64,000 bases of DNA from Albugo candida (GCA_905220665.1 CAJNAR010000173.1:330448-394447); one strand, 5' to 3'. Counted from the first letter of the stretch, positions 11,737-23,299 are shown. Numbers and translations are program-made. The notes: generated by a model from the sequence alone, not told the origin.

Positions 11737-11875
11737 CATCGCTCGTATGATAGTTTGCATTCCAGAATATTCGGAGCCAAAATGACCAATCAATAATGCA
11801 AATAAGCACACCCAATACCACTGTTTATTCATCTTAACATAGCGGGAATCGACTGCGTGTAATCAGACAAGTAGA

Positions 11876-13071
11876 ATGACACATCCTGAAGTGATGAATG
11901 CAACAAAATCGTGCAATGAGCTCTCATCGAACATAATTTCGTCCCCGAAAAAGCGAGTTGATGCCAATGACTACTCACGATTCGATAATATCGATATTTC
12001 GGATTCTGAAACAGAAGAAGAGAAGCCATCAAAAGAGGAAAGTAAATGCCGTAGTTGTTATAAGTACGGTGCCAAAATGAAATGCTCAGTATGCAAGAAA
12101 GCATCTTATTGTAATCGAAAATGTCAAACAAGCGACTGGACATTTCACAAAAGAACTTGCAAAAAACCAACGCCACCGAACAAGGACTCGGGAAAGCCGG
12201 GAGATTCTTCCCCAGCCACAGGATCATCGAAAATCAAGACCAAGTCTAGTGCGCCAACCACCCAATATCGGGAAAAGGCAGACGGCAGTGCACTACCAGA
12301 CATCGTGATCGATGAATCCGATCTTGATGACGTGAAGGGCTATAAAAACGGCTTGCCATATTTTCATCGCGAGTTGAGCGCTGAAGATCAAAAGCTTATT
12401 GGAGACACAGCACCAAAAAGATTGCCAGTTGTCTTGGTGTGTTTTTGACGTGGTTTCTAGTCGTGTGATAATCTAAATCTTTCATTTGTAGGGAAGAGAT
12501 CAATCAAATCACGAAGGATCTGCTTGGAACGCTGCGGGTACATTTGAGGAGCGTAATTTCATGCAGTGGGCACGGGTACTCGACCTCTCGAGGCTACGCA
12601 CTGGTCTCTTTTCTACTAACGGCTTCCAATTCCATGTAGCAAAAGCTTTCAGATATATTATCTTCAGTGAAGTTTTCGGAGGGAACCATCTATGGATCAG
12701 TTGCAGCGCCGCTCCATCTGACAGGAGATGCTAGCATTTGTGTTATTCGTGGCAGAAAGCGCTATCTGTTCGATTTCTCATTTGAGCTTCCTTTTGTAAT
12801 CACGATCGAAGATGTTCACACATACAAAGGAAGTTACACAATGCATGATATTAGCAACGATGATGATTATGAGGTACGATGTCATTGTCAAGAAAACACT
12901 GAACTCTTTATTCATCCCTTCGATTAGATCTCATATCGATTCGATCAAAATCTTTCAGATGCAGCAGTCTCGAGCGCTATTGAGACATTTGTTGGAGACC
13001 GCCATAGTGGATTACAACAACAAGTTTTGCGTGCTATCGGGAACTTTGTGGTTGAGTTTGAAAAACAGTAA
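11876..13071 (+). CDS. MYND zinc finger-Aha1 N-terminal domain protein (four exons)
   Basis: Predicted Hsp90 co-chaperone-like protein of 340 residues. My exon model is 11876-12436, 12492-12575, 12640-12873 and 12928-13071. The introns (55, 64 and 54 bp) all have GT...AG ends and all fall in phase 0, and the joined frame ends at TAA 13069-13071. Exon 1 carries a complete MYND finger with ligands C58, C61, C70, C73, C79, C83, H91 and C95, then a charged linker and KGYKNGLPYF. Exons 2-4 carry an Aha1_N-like domain: GSAWNAAGTFEERNF, then KLSDILSSVKF, then RGRKRYLFDFSFELPF, YKGSYTMHDIS and a C-terminal helix ending in GNFVVEFEKQ. Aha1_N normally binds the Hsp90 middle domain and stimulates its ATPase. 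The Aha1_C (START-like) domain is absent, as in yeast Hch1. The usual NxNNWHW motif is replaced. Unspliced, the frame would stop at 12448. Transcript data would settle the exon model. Confidence 0.75.
12437..12491 (+). other. Intron 1 of the MYND-Aha1 gene
   Basis: A 55-bp interval starting GTGTGTTTTT and ending TTTGTAG. It contains the in-frame stop TGA at 12446. Removing it joins the PKRLPVVL coding end to GRDQSNHEGSAWN in phase 0. Confidence 0.65.
12576..12639 (+). other. Intron 2 of the MYND-Aha1 gene
   Basis: A 64-bp interval starting GTACTC and ending ATGTAG. Removal joins FMQWAR to QKLSDILSSVKF in phase 0. That restores the expected Aha1_N order, in which a WA-containing helix is followed by the KLS strand. 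Confidence 0.65.
12874..12927 (+). other. Intron 3 of the MYND-Aha1 gene
   Basis: A 54-bp interval starting GTACGA and ending CGATTAG; its last three bases are an in-frame stop if unspliced. Removal joins ISNDDDYE to ISYRFDQNLSD in phase 0. Confidence 0.65.
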
Positions 13072-14540
13072 TTCGATAATGTCATATGTGCTGGTTGATG
13101 TAGTGTAGTCTTTTGTTTATCGCTATAGTGTGATCAAAGCACATACTCGACGTGTTTTCTCCATTGCACGTTCCATATATTTCTGACAAAATGACTCTGT
13201 CACTGAATCAGTTTGACTGAGTAATTGTTCGCAGTTGTGTAAAGTAGACTCGGATAGAATTTCTGAACGCTCTCTGGCAACTAGATGCATACCACATTCC
13301 TTCCACGCGCAGTCTCAAATCATTAGTGAAGCAGATCTGAAAAATGATCTCAAACGGTGTTGGGCGGTTTGACACGTCATTTCGTGATGATTCCGTTTTT
13401 TCAGAACAGCAACCAGCAATTGTGCTTCTTGCTACGCAATGTGCGCAAAATTTGACTTGCGGTGAAGCAGAAGAGGACAAGCTCACCTATGTCAAGAGCT
13501 ATCATAAGCGACAGATGTAAGATACGCCGGGCTTGATTGATGGACATGCTGGTTACCTACCCAGCCATGCTGACAAACCTACATATCACGATATTAACTT
13601 GAGTTGCAATGAGTGGAATGCAATATGAAAGCAGCACAGCGACCATTATGAACAGACTGGACACTACTTCTCCCCGATGATTGTTGTCACTGTTGGAAGA
13701 TGTTTACATAAAGGCAACCCTGATGAGAGATCTAAAGCAAAATCATTGCTCGAGAGATCTCCGAGCCTTGGCCAGCAAAGATCTTCATCTTCCAAATTTT
13801 GACTCTCAATCACCCCCAAAATCAAAATCTTGTCTCTTACACGTGTTCAATGCTTGACTTGTTGGGGTAATTGTGCTCATGTGTATCTCTGTCACATTTT
13901 TTAGGCAGATTATTTGTCTATATATGTCTGAGCTCGTTATTTCGACATCACTCAAGCTAGCTGTCGTTGCATATTCAGTTTCGTATAGACATGATTGTTT
14001 CGATGATCGCCTTAGCCGATTTCTCCCTCTCAAACGATTTTCACACTGGGTCTACTGCGATTAAGGCTCGGTTGCCTGAAGTTGGTATTAACATTGCTTT
14101 CTCGTCAGCCGAATCCAAGCAGTCATTAACTTTTATGACAGCAGTAATGTCGCATCTCTCTGCAGCAAACTGAAAAGCTCTTTGTACTATCCTTTTTGGT
14201 ACTCTGATTAAATTTATTGATTAATAACAGAAACATTGACATAGGTTTTTGTGATGTGTGATTATGACTACTTTTTTATTTGGGTAGCGATTTAAATGAC
14301 ATTTCGGATGCCTCAAAGACAAAGCAGATAGAAGAAAATTTTACATTACGATGTAGGGGTGACGCCCGCCGATGGGATTTACCTACATGTCTACCGCTGG
14401 TAGTTCTTTCTTCCGCCGATTCAAGAACATAAGGATCAGTACTTCTAAGGCACACGACGTACACGAAACAAAATCAACGCATGAATTCCGATTGCATATG
14501 ACTGACGACGATAGAATAATATAAAACCCGGATTTACATA
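13072..14540. other. Intergenic, no recognisable gene
   Basis: Only short open stretches (under 95 codons) occur on either strand, with no family motif I recognise. Composition is ordinary and moderately AT-rich. It may hold the 3' flank of the MYND-Aha1 gene and old transposon debris. Confidence 0.4.
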
Positions 14541-15405
14541 CGCATTATGGTCTTGTTTTCACCACCTCGCGCAGAATCTTGCTTACATCCACCTCTGTTA
14601 GGCAGTCATGATCGGATTGTATATGGTCCAAATTATAATCAACCGCTCCAACTAGGCTACGTTCGTGATCGTGTTTGCCGCCATCTCGGACAGACCTCAA
14701 GCTGAAACGGACGAGTTTACGACACTTAGAACGCACCATACAGCCATTTTTCGAAACAAGTTCTACTTCAATTTTCGCGACTTCAATGCTCAATTCGAAC
14801 GCAGCTCAGCATAAACCTTCTTGGTCGGGCTGCACTATCGAGGCTATCGCAACTATAATAGACCTTGACTCTACGAAGTCTGCAGCGCTGATCCTCTACA
14901 CATGGTCAACACGACATATAAGAAGCATGCGTGGAAAATGACGGCGTGCCAAGGCACTCGAAAGGCACAGCCTATATCAGTCAGATAGACTACATTATCT
15001 GACCCTTCGGTATAGATTATTGTTCTAGGATGCTTGCTCGCATCCTGGCACATGTGTGGACAACGATCACAGACTAGTATCCGCTTCCCTTCGAAGTCCT
15101 GTCGTCTATAAAATTCTATGCAAAAGTGCATTCCCGCAACACGACGAGGCTGAAAACTGGCCTCTCTTTTTGGAGGACGACGACATGTGCAACATCTTTC
15201 CAAGATCACATCGCTGCAAAGCTTTCGACACTCATCGACAACATACAGCTGCGCGCGTATACTTAATCAGATCACCACAGCAGGCAGCGAAATCCTCGGG
15301 CCTCGATCCCAAGCTCTCACCGAGCCATATATTATGCGGATATGGCTCGCTTCTCGCATGCGGAAAAAACAACTTTGCCCTCTTTTCATCAAATTGGGAC
15401 TATAG
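14541..15405 (+). pseudogene. Degenerate LINE endonuclease fragment
   Basis: Reading the plus strand across frames gives scraps of an APE-type LINE endonuclease: FYFNFRDFNAQFE (equivalent of the GDFNA motif) near 14760-14800, then LHMVNTTYKKHAWKM near 14898-14940 (equivalent of the NTxF...TW segment). A region at 15185-15260 reads ITSLQSFRHSSTTYS. Several stops and frame changes interrupt it, so it cannot make protein. It may belong to the same element as the degenerate RT at 21.2-22.3 kb, but the intervening 6 kb makes that inference only. The alternative is chance resemblance in decayed DNA. Confidence 0.35.
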
Positions 15406-15431
15406 CGAAGTTTCACAGTAAAACTCTGTTG

Positions 15432-15553
15432 GGGGGTCCGTACCCAGTTCAGTCAGTTAAGCACTTGAGCGCACGGACCCCCTGCCGGAGGTCGTTAGTT
15501 CGATCCCCGGCAGTGTGGGCAGCGGTTTGAGCCCACCCAAGCAATAAGCTTGG
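15432..15553 (+). ncRNA. Four-hairpin structured element with tRNA-like boxes (SINE head or ncRNA)
   Basis: Four consecutive perfect stems are visible. A 10-bp stem pairs GGGGGTCCGT (15432-15441) with ACGGACCCCC (15473-15482). A 7-bp stem pairs CTGCCGG (15482-15488) with CCGGCAG (15507-15513). A 6-bp stem pairs GTGGGC (15515-15520) with GCCCAC (15531-15536). A 6-bp stem pairs CCAAGC (15537-15542) with GCTTGG (15548-15553). AGTTCGATCCC at 15497-15507 resembles a Pol III B box. AGTTCAGTCAGTTAAGC near 15446 resembles an A box. The GC-rich block sits in AT-rich DNA. A tRNA-derived SINE is the likeliest reading; it does not fold as a standard tRNA. Its tail may run to about 15660. Confidence 0.45.
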
Positions 15554-15782
15554 AAAATATCTGCCTCCCTAGGTTTGAAGTCAGACTTAAGTGATATTCA
15601 CACGGTCAGGGGCTCATGATAGGATAAGGAAGGTAGTTAAAGAACCAGATAAACAGTGTAATGGAATCCTTGAAAAAGTAAAGCTCTGTTGGTATCGCAT
15701 CTTACGTGTCGGGAGTAAACTATGGCATGAATCGAATACTTTTTCTTGTAGAGCACCTTAGCATTGGAGTATCATACCCCTG

Positions 15783-15992
15783 ATGACATCATCTTCTTTC
15801 TTCGACTGGATGGGAAATAAAGAAGGATTAGAGGATGACGCATCCATTAAAAATGATCATAATACGAAGCTCACGTCAGAAGAGGGGGGGGACAAGCGTG
15901 AAGCAGAGATGCTGGCGTTTTCGGCTGGACAGAATACTTCTTGGAACAAAGCAGAGGACGCGTCGCGCATTAAAGACGACACAATGCTTTGA
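15783..15992 (+). CDS. Small hypothetical ORF (69 codons)
   Basis: An open frame beginning MTSSSFFDWMGNKEG with a charged, low-complexity body. The two segments DDASIKNDHNTKL and EDASRIKDDTML are loosely similar to each other. No family is recognised, and no exon partner could be identified. It is listed because the charged composition is more protein-like than the surrounding noise. It may equally be chance. Confidence 0.15.
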   Translation: MTSSSFFDWMGNKEGLEDDASIKNDHNTKLTSEEGGDKREAEMLAFSAGQNTSWNKAEDASRIKDDTML

Positions 15993-17128
15993 ACCTGTCT
16001 CACCCAATTGCATAGAAACGCGACAAAGGGAGTACGTTATCCGAGAGCACAGGACGGCGAGTCAATCAATCTGTTAAGTGCCAGTGCTCTTCTGTACAAC
16101 AGAAAGGGTGAAATGTGATCCTTCTGACGCCCAAAAACACATGGAACAAAGTAGCTGGCTAGTCTAGTTTTCAATCTTTTAATGATGTGGTTTGCAATGC
16201 TAGGACTTCTAGTCGCATCTGTTGTAGAGATTCGAGCTACAAAAATCTGTAGCTAGCTTGTAATGATAAAGCCAAGCATCGACAAACGTTCTTATAGCGA
16301 GCAATAATCCGATTTCGCTGGTATCGTAGAAAAAGCTTGGATTCGGGAGAACATAGCCAAACCTTGCGTACAGCACGTCCCAATGTATCCCATCTTTGAT
16401 TGAATCAGTTACAATACAATCGATACAAAATACACAAAGGTGCTTGGAGGTAATTTGCTTATCAGTCCAATCTGATTTTTGGAAAAGAATGCAACGCACA
16501 CTTTTCTTCTCAAACTTGGTGTTCATTATGGGAAGTTGTATCTTAATTGAGCAATCAAATATAGTTGATGATGGTATTCGAAGGCAATGACAACTAGCCA
16601 ACTAAGAAAATGTCGAGGTCCCCACGAAAATATGCTTGATGTGTCCTGTTCTAGCTGTGATCCGACAAGGTTGCGAGTCACAGAGCTTGCAACTTCAAAA
16701 CTCGCGAGAGAGGACATCTGACATCGATCGGTAATGTACTTCTCCTATTACTGTTGATATGCTAACAACGTATTCGCTAAACTGCGCCTTTGGTACGTAC
16801 AATCCCACAAAGTTAGAGAGGCAGACATGTTGCATATTGATAAATCCTGCAAATAAGTTGCCATTTATTATCCTTCTGTTGCTATGTCCCTACACTTCTA
16901 GCACCATGGACGCGTTTTGATAATCAAATGCTCTCGGAGAGACTATATACTCTAAGAATACCTTTGTTTGTTTAATAACCTACCTTACAAAATACTTCTG
17001 CTGACATCTCCGAGTGTACCACATTATTGAGTTTGGGGTAGAAGAAGTGGGACAGCTTCGTTTCGAAAAAGGTGATTACCTAGCTTTGGAGATTATTAGA
17101 ACAGAGCATTAGGTTATTTGCTCATCGA
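15993..17128. other. No recognisable feature
   Basis: AT-rich DNA with scattered short open stretches on both strands (for example 16209-16601 minus) that show no motif I can name. No repeats shared with the rest of the window were noticed. Confidence 0.35.
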
Positions 17129-17680
17129 TTGAAATTTTTGATTTTATCTGATCGGAAAATAACTGGCTTTAGTTTGATCCCTGAGTCAAATTGTATCTCA
17201 TTTTTCAAAATAACTAGAAGAGCTCTGACAACCAACAATTTGATGAGAACGAGCCAGCGTGTATGGTTGACTGCGATTATGCAAATGATCGTATGGTTTC
17301 GGTTTGATCGTCTCTTCGTGGAGTGTCATGAACGAGACGCAGTCTGTGTTACGTGGCATCCCGCTGTGCATACGACAGAAGGACAATCATCAACTCCATC
17401 GACACCACAGAAGCGCATGATAAATGAACATCTTAGTTGCATTACTTCTGTATTGGGGCTAGCTGAGAGTTACGTCGTACAATACGTGAACGGGGTAATG
17501 AAGATTTCTGTCAAGTTCAAGAGTGCTGTGATTCCCGGAACCCCGAGTACGAATGGTTGCCTTGGCGCTACTGTTGAAGATGGTCTTTGTAAACAACATT
17601 ATGAAATGATTATTCCCAAAGCCGAAGATCCAGTCGAGCAAAGTGGAACTATTCCTGGAATTCCTGACCTTATTGAATGA
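17129..17680 (+). CDS. Hypothetical ORF (183 codons)
   Basis: The longest open frame between 13.1 and 18.4 kb. The first ~85 residues look non-coding-like. The last ~90 (ESYVVQYVNGVMKISVKFKS to GTIPGIPDLIE) look more like protein, with alternating strands and few rare features. It could be the last exon of a small gene whose upstream exons I cannot define, or chance. No domain is recognised. Confidence 0.2.
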   Translation: MKFLILSDRKITGFSLIPESNCISFFKITRRALTTNNLMRTSQRVWLTAIMQMIVWFRFDRLFVECHERDAVCVTWHPAVHTTEGQSSTPSTPQKRMINEHLSCITSVLGLAESYVVQYVNGVMKISVKFKSAVIPGTPSTNGCLGATVEDGLCKQHYEMIIPKAEDPVEQSGTIPGIPDLIE

Positions 17681-18385
17681 GTGCTGTAAAAACGCCGATT
17701 GATTGGTGAAAAAGACGTGGAATCGAACGATTGCACCAAAAGCATTTGCAATAAACTAGGAAATATATTATAACAGCAAATACTATCCGTAGGTTATTTG
17801 CTAAGCAATCTGCTAAGCAATCAATCGAGCTAACACAACACGTGTCATCCTCTGGTATCCTCATGTGGCTATCTGCCGGTAAGAGTTGACTCGATAGACA
17901 TTCCTATAAAAGCTCCGGTATAGCGAAAACATTCACTGCGTCATGAGACTTACTTACGCATCGTAAAGTATCCACATATGCGCTCATATGATCCACCTCT
18001 ATTCCAGCCGTGTCCCTTTGATTCCCTGACGCAACTTTGTCATACTCGCCATAATGGGTGAATTTCGAACTATGTATCTTAATTATCGATTGGCATGCAC
18101 AACGTATGACATGGGACCCATCACGGAGTCGATGAGGAAATGCATAACGCTCTACAAGAGACCTAGCTGTTATCTTAAAGCAAAGTGACCTTCAGTTGAA
18201 GGTGTCTATATTACTAGAATTAGACTAACTGACTTCTCTAGTTGCCTAGGCTATCTTAAATAACATATATACATATAAAAACGTTTCGTGAAATACCTGT
18301 GAGAGATGATAATATGTCTTCTCGTTGATAATCCCGTATCGCAGTAGCCTCAGCCACCTTTATACGAGACTGTATCAAGCTTGTA
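17681..18385. other. No recognisable feature
   Basis: AT-rich sequence with no open frame over 70 codons and no shared repeat seen. It lies downstream of the minus-strand LINE fragment's 3' end. Confidence 0.35.
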
Positions 18386-20090
18386 GATGCTGTAAAGTTG
18401 TAAAGTTGTAAAAATGGTCCAAAAGTACAGTGATTTGAAAATTGGTGTGCGCCACACTAGGCGGAACAACGCCATCCAACTAGGACTAGGATCCGAGTTG
18501 CACTTGCCGTTCCACTCGCCTGTGCCGGACCCGCAGCAATGATCTTCGACTGCTGAAAAATCCACCAAATGATCCCTGCGTTGCGAGTTGATCCAGTACC
18601 TTTGCAAGCTGAATGCGTTCCTCTTGGTCGTAACACTGTCTTCGAAAGTACCGAACGTGCGCACTAAACGTGGTGTAAATGACGGAAAGTGCTGGAACTG
18701 TCGGAGTTGCTGATCGTTGATCGAACAAACGACGATTCCGATCGGTCCAGACGAAGTGCAGTGTCACCGCTTGCAATGCAAGCCATAAATCTGAGATAAT
18801 GTCGACATAGTCTTTCCAATCCGACCGTAGTGTTGGTACGATTGCACATGCAATATGCGTCCAACGTGGTCTCGAGGAGAATAACTGATCCCAACTAGGG
18901 AGTAACTCCCTCCATAACTGTGCCGTGTGATCGCACTCTAGAAAGAGATGTTGATCGGATTCCACTGCCCCACACGAAGGCTGCGTGCACAAGATAATGT
19001 CGGGCTGAATATTTGTTAAGAACCAGAAACGAGATCGAACTGGCAACATTCGAAAGGCGATACGAAACTGTAAATCCTCGAAAATTGGTAATACACGTTT
19101 TCGAAGATGCCGTGATGTAGCCATAAAAGTTCGAACTCGTTCTGAATCCAGTGCGTCCGATCTCTCCCGTGATGACCAATGTGTCGACATCGGATGACTC
19201 TTGGTTGGTTCGGGAGGTTTCCAGACGATTCGTGAGAGTTGTGAGCGTGGAATAGATGGAAAATAATGTTTCCTTTCCTTGCTTGTTACTCCCACATAAA
19301 ATGATCTGCCACTTGTGGTTGGTATAATCCAAGTGATGAGACCAATCGTCAAGTGGATACGCTGGAGAATCTGAGTGACTTCATTGTAAAGTCGACTCAG
19401 CAACTTTTCTTCAGCCATATCCGATGTGTTTAGCTCTTCGTCGTTGTAATAGTTGGCGACGAAATCTTCCTTCGTTGGCCATGTGTCGCTTTCACGAAAA
19501 AAGTCTTGCAAACTTCGAACGTCGAAAAGTGTAGCAAACGTTTTTCGAAATGTTCGATGTGGTTCATCCACCATGCCAAGATTGTACCAAACGTTCTGCG
19601 TACTCGGATGACGAGTAGCAGCTTCGTAATGTAATTTTTGGTCCCAGTGGAACCACATCGGCTGTTCCATGTAGTACTGACGGCGTTGTGAAACATTTAA
19701 ATCTGATATTGAAATGCTCCACTCCATCTGATGCCACATTCTAAATGCTTGTTTCCACCATGACGATATGCTCTCCCATTGAACCATTTTCCCATGTCGA
19801 TTTGGTGCGATGGTGAATATATCCATCGGCTTGTGTGGTCCAAAGGAAGGTTGGATAAGTTGGAATAATTCCGTCGAAGCAGTTGTCCAATTCGCAGGAA
19901 TAATTGTTGACGCATCGGATGCAAACTGCTGAAGGAATTGAATACGTTGTAGCTTTAGTCGTCCCACCAAAAAAGGAACTTGTAGTCCACCATCTTGTCG
20001 GCGAAGATATATAAACTCTTTGCTGAGTAGGTGAACATGTTTTGAATCTTTTTTGTGTTTCCGACCAAGCACAAATAAAGTGACCTTCAA
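18386..20090 (-). pseudogene. 5'-truncated LINE: RT C-terminal/zf-RVT fragment
   Basis: On the minus strand, a 534-codon open frame (20090 to 18486) encodes only the region after the RT palm of a non-LTR retrotransposon. It starts near EFIYLRRQDGGLQVPFLVG, which aligns with TLPTSKGGLGLPCIQ of the LINE at 33.2-39.6 kb. It continues through EDLQFRIAFRMLPVRSRFWF and a zf-RVT-type zinc motif (CTQPSCGAVESDQHLFLEC) with downstream LWRELLPSW. The RT catalytic core and endonuclease are missing, as expected for a 5'-truncated LINE insertion. A TAG lies a few codons upstream of the open part. The element's 3' end runs into short repeats of ACAACTTT (plus 18386-18413), resembling the microsatellite-like tails of some LINEs. 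The long unbroken frame suggests a relatively recent insertion. Confidence 0.8.
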
Positions 20091-20099
20091 AAGAGGTAC

Positions 20100-21200
20100 T
20101 CCTGATGCCTAAATCCGAGCACTCAACGATTTCATGTGCAAACGCTATTCCAGAACCATGATCAGGAAAGCCATCGATACTTCAAAGCAAAGGTAGCGTA
20201 GGTACAACGCAACTTTGGTTACACAGCGCGTAGAGCTCTTGTTGACACTTAGTTTGATTTTTGAAAAAGGGACGCTTTAAACCGCAGCGCTGCAAACGCT
20301 TTTCTCTTTCGGTGTCGAGTGCTCAAACACTACGGCGTTCATTTTATACTCCATCTGAGCTCAATTCTAATGTCCCGCCAAATTGTCTCAAAAGCTACTT
20401 CCTGTATGCTCTGGCTGCATTTGCATTCTCCACTGGCTAGGATTCGCCGAAGTCATATACGCTTTGTTGTTAGACTTGAAGAATACTACGTACATGTTCA
20501 CAATGTAGATATTTTGTTATGCAACTAGCGTCGGTAAGTCAAGACACAGTATTGACTTCACTATCTGTGAAGCTGCATTTAGTACATCGAGCTTTGTTTG
20601 AGCAGCTGCTGCTGGTGTGCATTCTAAAGCATAGATGGCTCCCGAAATTAAAAGTATCAGAAGCTCAAGCGCACTCGATCATCGAAGAGCATTTGCTAAT
20701 TCTACTTTCTGTAGAGCAACGGATGTGGTTCAGATGGCCATACAAATAATGTCACATGAACTACGAACATAATCGATGATTTGGAAGCAAGAAAAGAAGT
20801 TCACGATTGCATTTTGAACTATTAGTACATATGCTTCATTGGACGGCTCTTTGATCGGATGCAATCGGCCGCGCACGAATGCAATATGTTGAGTCTTTCA
20901 GAATTACTATGAGTCCATATATCTTATACTTATGCAGAGAGATTATTCAGGAGCGACGGCATGGTGGAGATATGTTTAGTATAGGCTCTAAAATCCATGG
21001 TAGACATCTCTGCGCCAACTTTCGATCATGTGTGTCTTACAGGTTTGATCACAGGCTTATGACGCCTTAATGTTGCTGAGGTTTTTTCGAGGCTCGAGAT
21101 CCAAAGTGACCTTGTAAAGTGGTTCCTTTCAGCGATAGCCGCAACGGTGGCATTTTTATATTAATACGTTTCTCTATTTGGATGATTTAGTAGAGGAAAC
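20100..21200. other. No recognisable feature
   Basis: Open stretches stay under 80 codons and show no recognisable domain. It lies between two LINE remnants and may be decayed element sequence. Confidence 0.3.
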
Positions 21201-22330
21201 TGTACATCCAGCGGGCATGGAGTGACCGTATACATCTCCTTCTTCGTTCACGCAGTCTGCTACTGACTCGCAAAATCGAGCTCGGCGCAAACGACTCAGT
21301 GAGGATCAGCTCGAATCCCAAATCAAAGATCCTCAGCGCAGCAGGTTCTCCGACAAAATATTTCACATTTTGAGGTGTCTATTCCCGCGTTGGCATGAAT
21401 AGCTCATTAACCACAATCGGAACGGCTACAAGATCGGTACAGACAGCGAAAAGGCCTCTATCAATACCGATTTCTCCAGGTCACAATTCTACGATAGAAT
21501 GAATACAGCTATACATCTTGTACCTTAACGCCTTCGCAACCTGATCACCAGTGCAGGAGTTCCAAAGGCTTTCCTTTCTCTTATAGCCCCGGGACCGGAT
21601 AGCATACAGGGGGAACACCTAAAGTGCATCCCTTCAGCGACTACTTTGCGACTAGCCACCTTTATCAATCATGCTGTCGCGACCGCAAAGAGACCCTTCT
21701 AAAACATGAAGCTTACTGAAAACCACCAGAAAACGCTATCGCTCATTATGATAGAGTACGCGATTAGGTTGACGCTTGGCTATCACCCAACCCGAGTGGA
21801 TATAGAAGCGCCAAAAGTGTGGCAGATTCAGTATGGGCCCGTAACGGAGTGAGGCATTAACTTGCAAACATCAACGTACTGTGCATATACTTCGTATCGA
21901 ATTAAGCAAGGCGTTTCACACGATTGACAGATTCAACCTTATCGCATTGCGACTATTTAATTCCCCAGACGACGTAATCTCATCATACTACTTCTCACCG
22001 ACACTACCTAGCAGCTCTGTATCGGAACCCGGAGCTTTTAGTAATCACGGCAACCATAAGTTGGTTCACTTCTCCCTCTTCTATTCATCATCTATCTGGA
22101 AGCGGCACTCCGTTAGTTATGCATTATTTTCACGCAACTATGGAGCAGCTTATAGCAGTTATCTATTTCGATGATTTTAATTCTGTTCATTCTCAGTAGG
22201 ACACCCTTGATAGAATCTTCGGCACCGCGCAAACAGTCTTCTACAGATAGATCCTTCACATCAAGACTGAACAGACGTAAATTTCCACATTCAAGTAAAA
22301 TCAGTGGCGTCTCTTCCGGAAGTTAGGCAC
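21200..22330 (+). pseudogene. Degenerate LINE reverse transcriptase fragment
   Basis: Decayed RT motifs appear on the plus strand in order but in shifting frames. APGPDSIQGEHLKC near 21585-21630 is the APGPDG motif. LRIELSKAFHTIDRF near 21885-21935 corresponds to the LDLSKAFDTID catalytic block A. IAVIYFDDFNSVHS near 22155-22195 stands at the YADD block. DTLDRIFGTAQTVFY follows near 22205-22245. Numerous stops and frame changes make it non-functional. This is a different family from the LINEs at 18.5-20.1 and 33.2-39.6 kb. Confidence 0.6.
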
Positions 22331-22385
22331 GACCATGAAGAATAGCACAATGGAAAGAATACGCAAATCGAGGGTTTTCTGAAAC

Positions 22386-23281
22386 GTGGAAACTATCGAT
22401 TCGTCCTCGCGAAACAAGGGGCAGGGTAGGTCCATTAACGTCAGCGACTTTCTTTGCAACAGCATCGGCCAGTTAGCACTTGATGAAGAGAAGGCTTCTG
22501 TTCATCCAGATCTACAAGTAGCGGCCTACATCATCATACAACCTGGCACGCAGCATGAGGGATGGTGGACGTCGTAGAAACCGCGCAAACAAGTCTGTCA
22601 ATTGGCTATCCCAATCTTTGAGGCTCAGTTTCCCGTCTGTCAAGCTCTTTTTGCTTTCGACAATGCAATTGGTCAAAGTGAATTCGCCGGCGATGCCCTT
22701 CGCGGCAACGCAATGAATTTGTCCAGTGAAGGCAAGCAGCCAAAGATGCGCGCAACAACGTGGGGAAATGGAGTTTCTCAGGAAATGATTTCTGCTTATG
22801 ACCATCCTGATGAAATGCTCAGTCGTCAGGCAACGGGATTGAAAGTTATGCTGGAGGAACGTGGGCTGTGGGATGAAGGCGCAATGCAAAATTTGTCCCG
22901 TGGATGGCACACCTTGCTGCGCCATACGAATTATGACCAATAAATCATATCAAATCGCAAGTAGGAAGGATAGAAGAGCGAATTGTTGCCGCAGGTCATC
23001 AAGTGATAAATTACCCAAAATTTCAGTGCGAGCTCAGCTTCATCGAACATTTTTGGAGAGCCACCATGCGATACGCCAGAAAACAGTTCGATTACACTTG
23101 GAAAAATTTACTGGTAACAGTTCCAGCTGCCTTGGCATCTGTTCCACTGGGCGACACATGTTGGCACTCACGAAATTCTTTGCGATACATGGACGCTTAC
23201 CGAAAAGGTCTCACAGGAAAAGCAGCAGAGTATGCGGTAAAAAAGCACAAACCCACCGACATGTACCCAATTCTGTTTTGA
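22386..23281 (+). pseudogene. DDE_3-like transposase, copy A (N-terminally truncated)
   Basis: C-terminal two thirds of a DDE transposase in the IS630/Tc1-mariner style. Visible in order: RNKGQGRSINVSDFLC, SIGQLALDEEKASV, ALFAFDNAIGQSEFAGDAL (second catalytic D), KQPKMRATTWGNG, VMLEERGLWDEGAMQ, NYPKFQCELSFIEHFW (catalytic E) and YMDAYRKGLTGKAAEYAVKK. The THDES block holding the first catalytic D is missing. Frames change at least twice (around 22575-22600 and 22935-23000), so it is dead. It shares every block with the copies at 24.6-26.7 and 50.3-52.1 kb. Here the SINVSDFL-to-GQLALDEE join is continuous, unlike the second copy. Confidence 0.75.
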
Positions 23282-23299
23282 TGCATGTGGCTGTTATGA

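Noticed and set aside
11604..12227. Minus-strand open frames across the dynein end and the MYND exon
   Set aside because: They are shadows of strongly supported plus-strand coding sequence.
15444..15513. A functional tRNA gene
   Set aside because: A- and B-box-like motifs are present, but the stems do not form a cloverleaf and the T arm does not pair.
16209..16601. A 130-codon minus-strand gene
   Set aside because: It overlaps other open frames, has no recognisable motif and lies in AT-rich DNA; length alone is not convincing.
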